Positions 8,756 to 17,783 of a stretch of DNA of 64,000 nucleotides are shown here, in pieces (the stretch's first letter is position 1; each line of letters starts with the position of its first letter). Made by a program: the position numbers and the translations under genes. Origin of the DNA: an uncultured Roseiflexaceae bacterium (GTDB lineage: Bacteria; Chloroflexota; Chloroflexia; Chloroflexales; Roseiflexaceae); the NCBI GenBank assembly GCA_937974195.1, contig CALJIC010000131.1, positions 16,156 through 80,155 of the forward strand. The letters are read 5' to 3'. Below the pieces are notes generated by a model. That model was not told the DNA's origin, searched no databases, and saw nothing but the letters and a program-made list of their open reading frames with translations.

Positions 8756-10966
8756 TCATCGTACGGCCACCTCGGACACCATCAGGCTCAGGGCGCGGGA
8801 GTCGGTGCTGCCCGGGTGCTCCAGGGCCGGGACGAACGTCGGCGCCCGCAGCCGCACCTCGATCTGCTGCCGGCCCGCGAGCTCGAGCGGCACGGGGATG
8901 CGGTACACGCGCCACTCGCCGCCGGCGACGGGCAGCTGCCACGCCGGCCCGTCCCCCACCTGCACCGTGAGCGGCGTCAGCCCTTCGCGCCCGCTGGTTA
9001 GCCGCAGCTCCACCGCCGCGCCCGGCTCGATCGGCTCGGGGAGCGGCAGCACCACGCGGCCCGCGCCGGTCAGCCAGCGGAAGGAGCGCGTCGCGTCGCG
9101 CTCGCCCGCCGAGAACCCCTCGATGTAGCCGATGTCCAGCCCGCTGCCGAGCCCGACGCGGTCGGCGGGCGGCGGGCGGAGCCAGCTGAGCGCCCAGCGC
9201 TGGACATCCTCGCCGGCGATCGCCTCGATTCGCGTGATCACCGCGCTGGCGGTCGCCTCGTCGCCCCGGTCGCGGGCGATGGCGCCGAACACCAGCTCGG
9301 TGCGCCGCGAGCTGTTGCGGTCGAGCGCCGCCGCCGCCTCCTCGTGCCGGCCCTGCGCCGCGAGCGCCAGCGCCAGGCGCACCTGCGCGTCGACGAACGC
9401 CGGCTGCGCGTCGAGCGCGGCCCGGTACGCCTGCTCGGCGGCCGCGTAGTTCCCCTCGGCGTACGCCCGGTCGCCCTGGGCCATCGCCCGCTCGCGCGCC
9501 GCGCCGGCCGCGATGATCGCCGGGTAGTCCCGGTAGGTCACGAGCAGGGCGACGAACGCCACGACTAAGGCAAAAGGCAAAAGGTACAAGGCAAAAGAGG
9601 CACTTCCTTTTGCCTTTTGCCTTTTACCTTTTACATTCGCCAGCGTTCCCGCGCCGTACAGCGCGAGCAGCGTCCAGAGCGGCAGCAGGTAGCGCGGCTC
9701 GACGTGGAAGATCAGCACGGTGAGCAGCGAGTAGCCGATCCAGGCCAGGAAGAAGAGCCGGTTGTGCAGCCCTTCGCGCAGCGCGCCCGCCAGCCCCCAC
9801 AGCCCGGCCCCCGTCGCGACCAGCCACATGGCGTCGCCGATCAGCCCGATCGCCGCGGTCTCGCTCAGCGGCCGGGTGAAGAAGCTCTGCTTGACGTAAT
9901 AGTCCTCGATGTACTGCGCCTTCCAGATATGGCGGAAGGTGGACCACATCGGCCGGAAGGGCCGCAGCGGGTCGGCCGCCAGGATCTCGCGCGCCCGCTC
10001 CAGCGCGTATAGGTGCCGGTCGGCCTGCGGGAGCCGCCGCAGCGTCTCGATGTTCTCGACGCGCTTGCTCACGCTGTCGAGGTCCAGCCACAGGTTGATC
10101 TGCCCCAGCGTGTCCACCGGGATGAAGCGCTGGTACACCAGGTAGTTGCGCAGCGTCCACGGGCCGACCACGGCGAGGCAGCAGGCGACGACGACCGCGC
10201 AGGCGCGGAGGGTCGCGGGCCAGGAGCGCTCACGGGCGCCGCCCTCAGTCCTCGCTGCTTGGCTCTTGGCCCCCAGCTGCCGCAGCACCAGCCAGCCCAC
10301 CACGAAGGCCAGCGAGTACAGCGCGGGGGAGCGGGTGAGCGCCGCGAGGCCGAGCGCCAGGCCGGACAGCGCCAGGTCGCGCAGCCGCCCGGAGCTGTCG
10401 AAGCGCAGCAGCAGCCAGAGATGCGTCAGGAACAGGAACAGGTAGAGCAGCTCGCTGAACAGCACGCTCGCCGCCTCGATGAACGGGAACCACAGCGCCA
10501 GGAAGGCGGCGAAGATCAAGCCGGCCCGCTCGCTCGCGAACAGCCGCCGCGCGGCCCCGTAGCCGGCGAGCACCGTGAGCGCCGCGACCCCGGTCTGGGC
10601 CAGCTGCACCAGCAGCACGCCCAGCTGCGGCTGCCCGAGCGCCAGCGCCACCCGCAGCCACGCGGCGAAGAAGAAGACGTGCAGCGGCGGCCGGATGAGC
10701 CACGCGTCGTCGATGTACTGCCCGGTCACCGCCAGCCGCAGCGCGCGCTGGTAGTAGTCGCCGTCGTCCGCGTTCGAGAAGCGCGGGTCGAGCGGCGTGA
10801 AGCTGATCAGCCACAGCCGCAGCGCGATCCCGGCGACCACCAGCAGCGCGAGCGCCACGTGGCCGGTGAGCGCGGAGCGGCCGGCGAGCGCTGACGTGAG
10901 CCGGGTGAGGCGCGGCTGCGCCAGGCGTGCAGCCGAGATCGGCAGGCGGAGGTCGAGTCGCTTCAT
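8756..10966 (-). CDS. GT39-like membrane glycosyltransferase with TPR and C-terminal beta domain
   Basis: A 736-residue protein. After a short cytosolic tail it has a multi-spanning GT-C region (about 30-480) with the early Asp-containing loop 'DPRFSNADDGDYYQRALRLA' typical of ArnT/PMT-like transferases that use polyprenol-linked sugars. A TPR segment follows (about 500-575, 'GNYAAAEQAYRAALDAQP'), then a C-terminal beta domain beginning 'DIGYIEGFSAGERDATRSF'. The same beta domain opens the neighbouring glycosyltransferase, but at its N-terminus. The ATG at 10966 shares one base with the stop of that gene (TGATG), so the two are translationally coupled. A low-GC palindromic insertion lies in frame near residues 445-468. 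Confidence 0.82.
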   Translation of the reverse strand: MKRLDLRLPISAARLAQPRLTRLTSALAGRSALTGHVALALLVVAGIALRLWLISFTPLDPRFSNADDGDYYQRALRLAVTGQYIDDAWLIRPPLHVFFFAAWLRVALALGQPQLGVLLVQLAQTGVAALTVLAGYGAARRLFASERAGLIFAAFLALWFPFIEAASVLFSELLYLFLFLTHLWLLLRFDSSGRLRDLALSGLALGLAALTRSPALYSLAFVVGWLVLRQLGAKSQAARTEGGARERSWPATLRACAVVVACCLAVVGPWTLRNYLVYQRFIPVDTLGQINLWLDLDSVSKRVENIETLRRLPQADRHLYALERAREILAADPLRPFRPMWSTFRHIWKAQYIEDYYVKQSFFTRPLSETAAIGLIGDAMWLVATGAGLWGLAGALREGLHNRLFFLAWIGYSLLTVLIFHVEPRYLLPLWTLLALYGAGTLANVKGKRQKAKGSASFALYLLPFALVVAFVALLVTYRDYPAIIAAGAARERAMAQGDRAYAEGNYAAAEQAYRAALDAQPAFVDAQVRLALALAAQGRHEEAAAALDRNSSRRTELVFGAIARDRGDEATASAVITRIEAIAGEDVQRWALSWLRPPPADRVGLGSGLDIGYIEGFSAGERDATRSFRWLTGAGRVVLPLPEPIEPGAAVELRLTSGREGLTPLTVQVGDGPAWQLPVAGGEWRVYRIPVPLELAGRQQIEVRLRAPTFVPALEHPGSTDSRALSLMVSEVAVR
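9567..9634. repeat. Low-GC palindromic AAGGCAAAAGG repeat inserted in frame in a gene
   Basis: About 68 bases built from 'aaggcaaaagg' heptamer-like units on one side and the complement 'ccttttgccttttgcc' on the other form an imperfect inverted repeat. Its AT-richness contrasts sharply with the ~70% GC host gene. Translated on the minus strand it adds 'KGKRQKAKGSASFALYLLPF' between two membrane segments without breaking the frame. Confidence 0.75.
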
Positions 10967-13521
10967 CAGTTCAGCCGCACGAGGGTGTAGCGCCCCGCCG
11001 CACCGAGCGCCTCTCCGGCGCCCGGCGGCGGCCCGAGCTCAGCGGACCACAGCAGGTACTGCGCGCCGCTCGCCCGCAGGCTCTCCGGGTCGTCGCCCGC
11101 CGGCTCGGGCAGCACAAGATGGGCGATCGCCGAGTACTTCGCCAGGGCCAGCCCGGCCTCATCGCCCCGCGCGGCTCGTATCACCAGCCGCTCGCCCGGC
11201 CGCAGCGTGGCCTGCACCAGCTGCGCGGCGGCGAGCGCCTCGGCCGGCTGCCCCGGGGTCTCCGCGTCCGGCTGCGGGCGGACGACGTAGGTCACGCCGC
11301 TCGCGAAGCCGCCCCACAGCAGCGCGCCCGCCAGCATCACCGCCAGCGCCAGCGGCCTCGACCGCTCCCGCGCCGAGCGCTCGATCAGCCACACGCACGC
11401 CCAGGCGGCCGCGATCGCGTAGACCGGCGCAAGCGGCAGGAAGAAGCGCGGCAGCGTCAGCCCGACCGCGATCGCCGCGACGTACAGCAGGACGAACAGC
11501 ACGAGGAAGGAAGCGAAGGGGCGATCCGCCCCGTCCGCGCCGGCCGCTGGCCGCCTGACGCTCCGGACCAGCCAGCCGATCATCCCCGCCACCGCCAGCC
11601 AGTTGGCCGGGAAGCCCAGCAGCCGCAGCTGTATGGCGCGCCCGAACTCGCCTGTGTCCTCCGCCCCGGTGCCGAAGAAGGCGCGCACGTTCGCCCACCA
11701 GCTTGCCGCCAGCCGCCCCGGGTCCTGGAGCGCCACCGCGGCGAACGAGATGTCGTCCTGCTGCTCGCCCCAGCGGCCCCAGTCCCCGTCGCCGTAGACC
11801 GCCAGCCAGACGTTCTTCGCGTGCAGGCTGTAGAGCGGCTGGCCGGTATCGCGCAGGTTGACGATCACCTGGGGGAGGATGGCGAGCGCGAACGCGAGGG
11901 TGAAGACCGCGAGCCGCCTGCGGGCCGCGGGGTCCAGGCTGGCCGCGGCCGAGCGCAGCAGGCCGAGGAGACGCTCGCCGGGCCCGGCCGGCGGCGCCGG
12001 GGCGCCTTCGACTCTCACCCGCTGGTCCCCGGCCGCCAGCGCCGCCCACCCGAGCGGCAGCAGCAGAACGCCGGGGTGGCGCACGAGAAACGCGGCCCCG
12101 CCCGCCAGGCCCGCGGCGGCGCACAGCGCGATCGGCAGCCGGTTCGGCGTCCCTTCCTGGCCGCCCGCGCGACGAGCCGCCAGAAGGAGCGCCAGCGTCA
12201 GGGCGCACAGGGCCGCGAACGGCATGTCGCTGCCGACGTAGAGCGCGTACTGGACGACGAAGGGGCTCAGGGCCAGGGCGGCGAGCGCGATCAGCGCCGC
12301 GCCGCGGCCGAGCAGCGAGCGCGCCAGCCACCAGGTCGCCGCCAGCATGAGCGCCCCGCTGAGCGCCGCGAGCGCCCGCGCGGCGAGAAACGGGTTGCCC
12401 TGCGCCAGCGGCGTGGCCAGCCACAGCAGCAGCGGGTAGCCGAGGTTGTAGAAGCCGTCGGCCCGGAACACCTCAGCGGCGTCGAAGGCGCGCGTCGCGA
12501 ACACGCGGAAGTCCTTCTCGACGCCCGGGATCGAGAGCGTGAGGTGCTGCCCGGCCGCCACCAGCACTGCGGCGGTCCACACCCCGATGCCGCCCGCCGC
12601 GGCGGCATCCGGCAGCCACGGCGCGCGCCGCGCCACAGCCGGCGCGTATCGCAGCGCCAGCAGCCCCGCCAGCACCAGGCAGATCGCCTGCGGGAGCCGG
12701 CGCAGCGGGTAGGGGTAGGGCAGCTGGAAGCGGTAGAGCGCCAGGTACGCGAGGCACATCGCCAGCAGCCCCAGCACGAGCGCCCGCCGGCTGACGAGGG
12801 CCGCCGGCCTCCCGTCCGGGGGCGTCTGCCCGCCGGGCGCCCGACGCAGCAGCGCGTAGAGCATGCCGCCGGCCAGGGCGGCGTAGGCCAGCTGCGCCGG
12901 GTAGGGCGCGATCGGCGGCGGCCCGGCGGAGTACGTCGCGCTATCCAGCAGCACGCCGACCTGCCGGGCATCGTCGGCGCTGAGGCGCGCGGTGTCGGTG
13001 CGGATCTCGAGCACCACGTCGCTCGGCCTGAGCGCGCCCCCGGCGATCGCGAAGGTGTGCTCCTGCCACTCCTGGCCGGCCTGGAAGCTTGCGAGCTCGG
13101 TTCCGCTGCTCGATACGCGCACCGTCGGCGCGGGCCCGTCTGCGCGCCACCCCCGCAGCCGCAGCGTCACGCGCGCCGGGAAGCCGAGCTGTGGGAACAC
13201 CAGGTACGAGATGTCGCGCGTCCAGCGCGCGGCGCCGTCCGATCCGGCCAGGTACGGCCGGCCGCCCGGCTGATCCGCCCGCTCGGGGTCGTAGAAGCCC
13301 TGGACGTAGGCGGAGTCGTACCCGCCGACGTTCACCAGGTGAGTCGCGGGGAGCTGCGTGCACAGCGCGATCAGCAGCGCGGCCAGGAGCGCCGCGGCCA
13401 CGGCGCCGGCCGCCGTGGAGCCGCCAATGCGCGCGGAACGCCAGGAGTGCTCGGTCGAGGCAGCCCTGGCGCTCCGGGTGTCGTGGCGCGTATGTGACTC
13501 AGCGGTCAGATCGCCTTTCAT
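10966..13521 (-). CDS. GT39-like membrane glycosyltransferase with N-terminal beta domain
   Basis: The ATG at 13521 (Met-Lys-Gly-Asp-Leu-Thr) is preceded by an 'aaggga' ribosome site and gives an 851-residue protein; an upstream extension to 13680 lacks support. A signal-anchor helix ('GAVAAALLAALLIALCTQL') is followed by an extracytoplasmic beta domain ('GGYDSAYVQGFYDPERADQ', about 80-240). About a dozen membrane helices follow, with an acidic loop ('VEKDFRVFATRAFDAAEVF') at the usual GT-C active-site place. A C-terminal soluble tail 'RLVIRAARGDEAGLALAKYSAI' ends the protein. It is the first gene of the coupled glycosyltransferase pair and probably glycosylates surface proteins or lipids. 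Acceptor unknown. Confidence 0.82.
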   Translation of the reverse strand: MKGDLTAESHTRHDTRSARAASTEHSWRSARIGGSTAAGAVAAALLAALLIALCTQLPATHLVNVGGYDSAYVQGFYDPERADQPGGRPYLAGSDGAARWTRDISYLVFPQLGFPARVTLRLRGWRADGPAPTVRVSSSGTELASFQAGQEWQEHTFAIAGGALRPSDVVLEIRTDTARLSADDARQVGVLLDSATYSAGPPPIAPYPAQLAYAALAGGMLYALLRRAPGGQTPPDGRPAALVSRRALVLGLLAMCLAYLALYRFQLPYPYPLRRLPQAICLVLAGLLALRYAPAVARRAPWLPDAAAAGGIGVWTAAVLVAAGQHLTLSIPGVEKDFRVFATRAFDAAEVFRADGFYNLGYPLLLWLATPLAQGNPFLAARALAALSGALMLAATWWLARSLLGRGAALIALAALALSPFVVQYALYVGSDMPFAALCALTLALLLAARRAGGQEGTPNRLPIALCAAAGLAGGAAFLVRHPGVLLLPLGWAALAAGDQRVRVEGAPAPPAGPGERLLGLLRSAAASLDPAARRRLAVFTLAFALAILPQVIVNLRDTGQPLYSLHAKNVWLAVYGDGDWGRWGEQQDDISFAAVALQDPGRLAASWWANVRAFFGTGAEDTGEFGRAIQLRLLGFPANWLAVAGMIGWLVRSVRRPAAGADGADRPFASFLVLFVLLYVAAIAVGLTLPRFFLPLAPVYAIAAAWACVWLIERSARERSRPLALAVMLAGALLWGGFASGVTYVVRPQPDAETPGQPAEALAAAQLVQATLRPGERLVIRAARGDEAGLALAKYSAIAHLVLPEPAGDDPESLRASGAQYLLWSAELGPPPGAGEALGAAGRYTLVRLN

Positions 13522-13710
13522 CCCTTGCCTTTGCGCTCTCCGCGCGAGTCTAGCACACTTCCGCGCTTCCGGCAAAGCTGCGCGGCGGACGCGTGCCGTA
13601 TTTCGCTGCGCGGCTGGGCCCGCCGGCCATGAGAAATCGTGTACAATAGGCGCGGCTGGCATGGAAGATCGGCATCGCACTACACAAATGCTTCAGGAGG
13701 ATCATTGGCT

Positions 13711-14868
13711 ATGCGGATCGGTATTCTGACGGGCGGCGGTGACGTTCCGGGGCTGAACCCGTGCATCAAGGCGGTCGTCAACCGCTGCGCCGATGCCGGT
13801 ATCGAGGTTATCGGCATCCGCCGCGGCTGGGGCGGCCTGCTGAACTACAACATCGACGACCCGGAAAGCGCCTCCGAGTGGATAGAGCCGCTCACCAAGA
13901 CGAGCGTGCGGACGATCGACCGCTACGGCGGCACGCACCTGCACACCTCGCGCACGAACCCCGCCAGAGTCCGCCCCTCGGACATGCCGGAGTTCCTGAA
14001 GGGCTCCTTCCCCTTCACCGGCGAGAAGCAGACTGCAGACTGCACCCCGCACGTGCTGCGCGTCCTCGAGCACCTGCGCATCGATACGCTCATCCCGATC
14101 GGTGGCGACGACACCCTCTCCTATGCTGTGCGCATGCACCAGGAGGGCGTGCGCGTGATCTCCATTCCGAAGACGATGGATAACGATGTCTTCGGCACCG
14201 ACTACTGCATCGGCTTCTCCACCGCGGTCACCCGCAGCGTCGAGTTCATCAACGCGCTGCGCACCCCGAGCGGCTCGCACGAGCGCATCGCTGTGATCGA
14301 GCTGTTCGGCCGGAACTCGGGCGAGACCGCGCTGATCTCGGCGTACCTGGCGGACGTGGACCGGGCGGTGATCTCGGAGGTGCCGTTCGACGTCGAGCGC
14401 CTGGCCTGGATGCTGGTCGAGGACCGCAAGCGCAACCCCTCGAACTACGCGATCTGCGTCGTCTCTGAGGGCGCCTCGATGATCGGCGGCCAGGTGGTGG
14501 AGTATGGCCAGGAGGACGCCTACGGCCACAGGAAGCTGGGCGGCATCGGCATGATCACCGGCGAGGCGATCAAGAACATCACCGGGGTGGATATCGTCCA
14601 CCAGCAGCTGGCCTACCTGATGCGCGCCGGCGCGCCGGACAGCCTGGATCGCATGGTGGCGATCAGCTACGGCAACCTGGCCGTTGACCAGCTGCTGCAG
14701 GGCCACAGCGGGCGCATGGTGGCGCTGCAGAACGGCCAGTACACCACGGTGCCGGCGGACACCTGCATCCAGGGGGTGAAGCGGGTCGACGTCGAGGAGC
14801 TGTACGACGAGGTGAACTACCGCCCGCGCGTCAAGCACCCGCTCGGCAAGCCGATGTTCCTGTACTAG
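13711..14868 (+). CDS. pfp: 6-phosphofructokinase, predicted pyrophosphate-dependent
   Basis: The ATG at 13711 follows an 'aggagg' site by 10 bases and opens with 'MRIGILTGGGDVPGLNPCI', the PFK N-terminus. The 385-residue protein keeps 'GGDDT' (131-135) and 'PKTMDND' (153-159). In the PFK superfamily, Asp at the E. coli 104 position and Lys at the 124 position, as here, mark pyrophosphate as phosphoryl donor, while ATP enzymes have Gly at one or both. The catalytic Asp is in 'TMDND' and the sugar-binding 'ELFGRNSG' is present. It would interconvert fructose 6-phosphate and fructose 1,6-bisphosphate reversibly. PPi dependence is inferred from these two residues. It stands alone, divergent from the glycosyltransferases. 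Confidence 0.88.
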   Translation: MRIGILTGGGDVPGLNPCIKAVVNRCADAGIEVIGIRRGWGGLLNYNIDDPESASEWIEPLTKTSVRTIDRYGGTHLHTSRTNPARVRPSDMPEFLKGSFPFTGEKQTADCTPHVLRVLEHLRIDTLIPIGGDDTLSYAVRMHQEGVRVISIPKTMDNDVFGTDYCIGFSTAVTRSVEFINALRTPSGSHERIAVIELFGRNSGETALISAYLADVDRAVISEVPFDVERLAWMLVEDRKRNPSNYAICVVSEGASMIGGQVVEYGQEDAYGHRKLGGIGMITGEAIKNITGVDIVHQQLAYLMRAGAPDSLDRMVAISYGNLAVDQLLQGHSGRMVALQNGQYTTVPADTCIQGVKRVDVEELYDEVNYRPRVKHPLGKPMFLY

Positions 14869-14884
14869 GGCGCGCCCGCAGGCT

Positions 14885-15065
14885 CGGTTCGCGGGTACGC
14901 CCCCGGCGCGGGCTCTTCTGGGGAGGCTTCGCCTCCCGGGGCCTTCCGCGGCTCTGCGGCGACACGTCGCCGCAGAGCCGCGAGGAAATGAAAGATCGCG
15001 GTCGGCCGCAGGCCCGCCGGACCTCCCGCTCGCGAGGGCGGTGGAGAGAGGGTACTGGTTACGGC
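14885..15065. repeat. Composite palindromic intergenic element, copy 1
   Basis: Copy in orientation A. Palindrome I ('gggaggcttcgcctccc', 14921-14937) is followed by palindrome II with perfect 17-base arms (14947-14963 and 14966-14982, CGCGGCTCTGCGGCGAC type) and one 43-bp-type module ('ggccgcaggcccgccgg' region to about 15040). It lies just after the phosphofructokinase stop, so it may also act as a terminator, although no T-tract follows. Confidence 0.75.
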
Positions 15066-15080
15066 CCGCCAGACCCAGGC

Positions 15081-15090
15081 GTGCTATAAT
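15081..15090 (+). promoter_or_regulatory. Extended -10 promoter for def
   Basis: TGC-TATAAT (TATAAT at 15085-15090) is an extended -10 element 42 bases before the def start. No good -35 box is present at 17 bases, as is usual for extended -10 promoters. Confidence 0.6.
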
Positions 15091-15132
15091 GCTGCCGGAT
15101 CATTTAAGGATAAAGATAGAAAGAACAGAGCA

Positions 15133-15705
15133 ATGGCGATTCGTCGTATCCTACGTATAGATGACCCTGAGGACCAGAAGATTCTGAAGACGCGCGGCCA
15201 CCCGGTGCGGCTCCCCAACCCGGCGCTCCGGCAGCTCATCGCCGACATGTTCGAGACCATGCACGCGGTGAACGGGGTCGGCCTCGCCGCGCCCCAGATC
15301 GGCCTCTCGCAGCGGCTCGCGGTGATCAGCATCCCGCCGACGGTCGAGGAGCGCGAGGACGGCACGCTCGTCGAGGTCGCCCCCGGCGAGGACTACGTGC
15401 TGATCAACCCGGAGATCGTCAAGGCGAGCGACCAGGAGGTCATCGGGCAGGAGGGATGCCTCAGCCTGCCGGGCTGGTACGGCGATGTTCCGCGCGCCTC
15501 GTGGGTCACGGTTGAGTACCAGGATCTCGACGGGCGCCGCCACCGCATCCGGCGCGCCTCTGGCCTGCTCGGCCGCGCGCTCCAGCACGAGATCGACCAC
15601 CTCGATGGCATTCTGTTCACCGAGCGCATTCGCGATCTGTCCACCCTCAGGGATTACCGCTCCCAGCCGGCAGATGAGCTAGGCGAGCGTGTCGAGGCGT
15701 CGTAG
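15133..15705 (+). CDS. def: Peptide deformylase
   Basis: A 190-residue peptide deformylase, which removes the N-formyl group from nascent proteins. All three family motifs are present: 'GVGLAAPQIG' (motif 1), 'EGCLSLPGW' (motif 2, metal-binding Cys) and 'QHEIDHLDGILF' (motif 3, HExxH with the two metal-binding His). The length is normal for type 1 enzymes, with a short insertion around residues 70-85 ('TVEEREDGTLVEVAPGED'). It is preceded by its own extended -10 promoter and is not followed by fmt in this window. Confidence 0.95.
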   Translation: MAIRRILRIDDPEDQKILKTRGHPVRLPNPALRQLIADMFETMHAVNGVGLAAPQIGLSQRLAVISIPPTVEEREDGTLVEVAPGEDYVLINPEIVKASDQEVIGQEGCLSLPGWYGDVPRASWVTVEYQDLDGRRHRIRRASGLLGRALQHEIDHLDGILFTERIRDLSTLRDYRSQPADELGERVEAS

Positions 15706-16015
15706 TCGCGCCCCGAGCGCGGCTCGAGCCGGTCGGTGCGGCCGAGCTCTGCCTGGCCCTCCGCAGGTGTGCGGCTAAGGTAGAAGAAAAGACAGCGCCA
15801 ACGACGGCCGCCGTATCCTATGCCTACGTTAATTCACGGAAGAACGCCCGACATGGTGCGGCGGCCGCCCTCGTCTATCGCCCCTCGATGTGGGCGAGCG
15901 GTCGGCTGCCGGGCCTCGACGCAGCGGCTGAAGACGGCGCCGCGTCAGGCCCCTAGCTCCCGAGCGCCGAATGTCTCGCCCCGCGCCCTGTCATATCCCT
16001 GTCCCCGCTTCAGCG

Positions 16016-16075
16016 CCCCTTCCTCTCGCCGCCGGGCGGCGGAAGAAGCGGTTCTGGGGAGAAGCGCCTCCCCGG
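16016..16075. repeat. Partial composite palindromic element, copy 2
   Basis: In the 422-bp gap between def and the next gene, a fragment of the family is seen in reverse orientation: a short palindrome II core ('cgccgccgggcggcg', 16027-16041) followed by palindrome I ('ggggagaagcgcctcccc', 16056-16073). The rest of the gap (15706-16015) shows no gene and no clear signal. Confidence 0.55.
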
Positions 16076-16127
16076 CCAACCTCATAGATCCTGTAAACGA
16101 CTCTGAACTGCTCAGGAGCAAGCTGGA

Positions 16128-17201
16128 ATGACCGAGAAGCGACTGCGCGTCGGTGTGATCGGCGCCGGAGTGGGCGCCGCGCACGTCGAGGGGTACACGG
16201 CGCTGCCGAACGTCGAGGTGCTGGCGATCGCTGGGCTCGACGACGATCGGGTGCAGCGCCTCGCCGCCAAACACGGTGTGCCGCGCACCTTCCGCGAGTA
16301 TACCGACCTGCTCAAGGTCGATGAGATCGATGCCGTCAGCGTGTGTGTCCCGAACGCGCTCCACGCGCGCGTGACGATCGACGCGCTGGCGGCCGGCAAG
16401 CACGTGCTGGTCGAGAAGCCGCTCGCGCGCAACGCCGCCGAGGGCAGCGAGATGCTCGCCGCCGCCCGCGAGCACGGCAAGATCCTGATGGTCGCCTTCA
16501 ACCATCGCCAGCGCAACGATGTGCAGTGGCTCAAGCAGTACATCGACAGCGGCGCGCTCGGCCGGATCTACTACGCGAAGGCCTACTGGATGCGCCGCCA
16601 GGGGATCCCGGGCCTCGGCAGCTGGTTCGTGAACAAGGAGCAGGCCGGCGGCGGCCCGCTGATCGACCTCGGCGTCCACATCCTCGACATCGCCATGTTC
16701 CTGATGGGCGAGCCGCGGCCGCTCGCCGTCAGCGCCAACACCTACGCCGAGTTCGGGCCGCGTGGGCTCAAGGGCTGGGGCTGGCGGCGATCCACCGGCG
16801 CCTCGGTCAAGTACGAGGTCGAGGACCTCGCCACGGCGTTCGTTCGCCTGGAGGGCGGGGCGACGCTGCTGCTCGAGGCGAGCTGGGCCACGCACAGCTC
16901 GGCCGGCGACGACTACGGGGTGGTGCTGTACGGCACCGAGGGCGGCGCCGAGCTGACGATCAAGAACTACGGGCACGAGAACACGGTGCGGCTGTTCACC
17001 GACGCCGCCGGCCTGCCGGTGGACTCGGCGCCGTTCATCCCGCGCGGCGGCGGCCACGTCCAGGTGATCGAGCGCTTCGTGGCCGCGATCCTCGATGGCG
17101 CCCCGGCGGTGCCGAGCGCGGAGGACGGGCTGCGGCGCGCGCAGGTGATCGATGCCTGCTACCGATCGGCGGCGGAGGGCCGCGAGGTCGCAGTCGAGTA
17201 G
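16128..17201 (+). CDS. Gfo/Idh/MocA family oxidoreductase
   Basis: A 357-residue protein beginning 'LRVGVIGAGVGAAHVEGY', a standard NAD(P)-binding Rossmann turn. The family motif 'LVEKPLARNAAEGSEM' lies near residue 102, and the C-terminal domain carries 'GGGPLIDLGVHILDIAMF', where the His is the usual catalytic-pocket residue. It has the longer C-terminal domain seen in myo-inositol dehydrogenase-like members. The ATG at 16128 agrees with the family N-terminus. It is isolated between a repeat fragment and a convergent HD gene. Substrate unknown. Confidence 0.87.
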   Translation: MTEKRLRVGVIGAGVGAAHVEGYTALPNVEVLAIAGLDDDRVQRLAAKHGVPRTFREYTDLLKVDEIDAVSVCVPNALHARVTIDALAAGKHVLVEKPLARNAAEGSEMLAAAREHGKILMVAFNHRQRNDVQWLKQYIDSGALGRIYYAKAYWMRRQGIPGLGSWFVNKEQAGGGPLIDLGVHILDIAMFLMGEPRPLAVSANTYAEFGPRGLKGWGWRRSTGASVKYEVEDLATAFVRLEGGATLLLEASWATHSSAGDDYGVVLYGTEGGAELTIKNYGHENTVRLFTDAAGLPVDSAPFIPRGGGHVQVIERFVAAILDGAPAVPSAEDGLRRAQVIDACYRSAAEGREVAVE

Positions 17202-17210
17202 CGCTGAAAC

Positions 17211-17243
17211 GTGCGCGGCGCCGGCGTTGCCGGCGCCGCGCAC
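17211..17243. terminator. Perfect hairpin between convergent genes
   Basis: Fifteen-base perfect arms (17211-17225 and 17229-17243) with a 3-base loop lie between convergent genes ending at 17201 and 17262. This is probably a bidirectional terminator. Confidence 0.6.
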
Positions 17244-17261
17244 ATCAGCTTGAGGCGGAGA

Positions 17262-17783
17262 CTACTGCGCTAACCACCGCCGCATCGTCAGGCGGCGCAG
17301 GAAGGAGCGCGGCCTCGTCCGGTAGAAGGGGTCGGTCTGCTTGAGCTGCCGGCGCCTCTCGAGGCTCGACCCGTCCAGGAGCCCGCGCACGAACTGCTTC
17401 AGGTCCCCCAGCGTCGCCGCCTTATCCGCCAGCACCAGCACCCACGCCTCGCGCGTCCGCGGGAGAGGACCGAACGGGTACATGTGGCTCTCGATCGCCC
17501 GGCAGACCTCGGGCGGCTCGCCCAGGTCGGCGGCCCAGCGGGCTGCGATCTTGCCGTGCGTGGTCAGCGTGCCCAGGCGCGAGTCGATGTCGTGAATGAT
17601 CGCCGCCCGCAGGCAGATGCGCTGGTCGGCGCCCAGCAGCCGCGCGAAGCGGTACGAGTACTTCACGGAGCGCATCAGGTGGTCGTGCTTGGGGATGCTG
17701 TGGTGCATGTGGTCGCGCGTCTCGACGACCTTCGGGTGGGATAGCAGGTCTGCGATGTGCTGCTCCACAGTTCCGTGCTGCAT
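17262..17783 (-). CDS. HD-domain phosphohydrolase-like protein
   Basis: A 173-residue HD-superfamily protein. It has His in 'HSIPKHDHLMRSVKY', the HD pair in 'AAIIHDIDSRLG', further His in 'THGKIAARWA' and 'AIESHMYPFG', and the closing Asp in 'VLVLADKAATLGD'. This matches the small uncharacterised HD proteins related to YedJ/YfbR-like metal-dependent phosphohydrolases. A basic C-terminus ('RRQLKQTDPFYRTRPRS') follows. A 'gaggagg' sequence lies 12 bases before the ATG. The substrate is unknown; a nucleotide or second messenger is likely from the fold. Confidence 0.78.
   Translation of the reverse strand: MQHGTVEQHIADLLSHPKVVETRDHMHHSIPKHDHLMRSVKYSYRFARLLGADQRICLRAAIIHDIDSRLGTLTTHGKIAARWAADLGEPPEVCRAIESHMYPFGPLPRTREAWVLVLADKAATLGDLKQFVRGLLDGSSLERRRQLKQTDPFYRTRPRSFLRRLTMRRWLAQ

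Noticed and set aside
14947..14982. Dedicated rho-independent terminator after the phosphofructokinase
   Set aside because: The hairpin belongs to the dispersed element family, occurs in many contexts and has no following T-tract; termination may occur but is not its specific identity.
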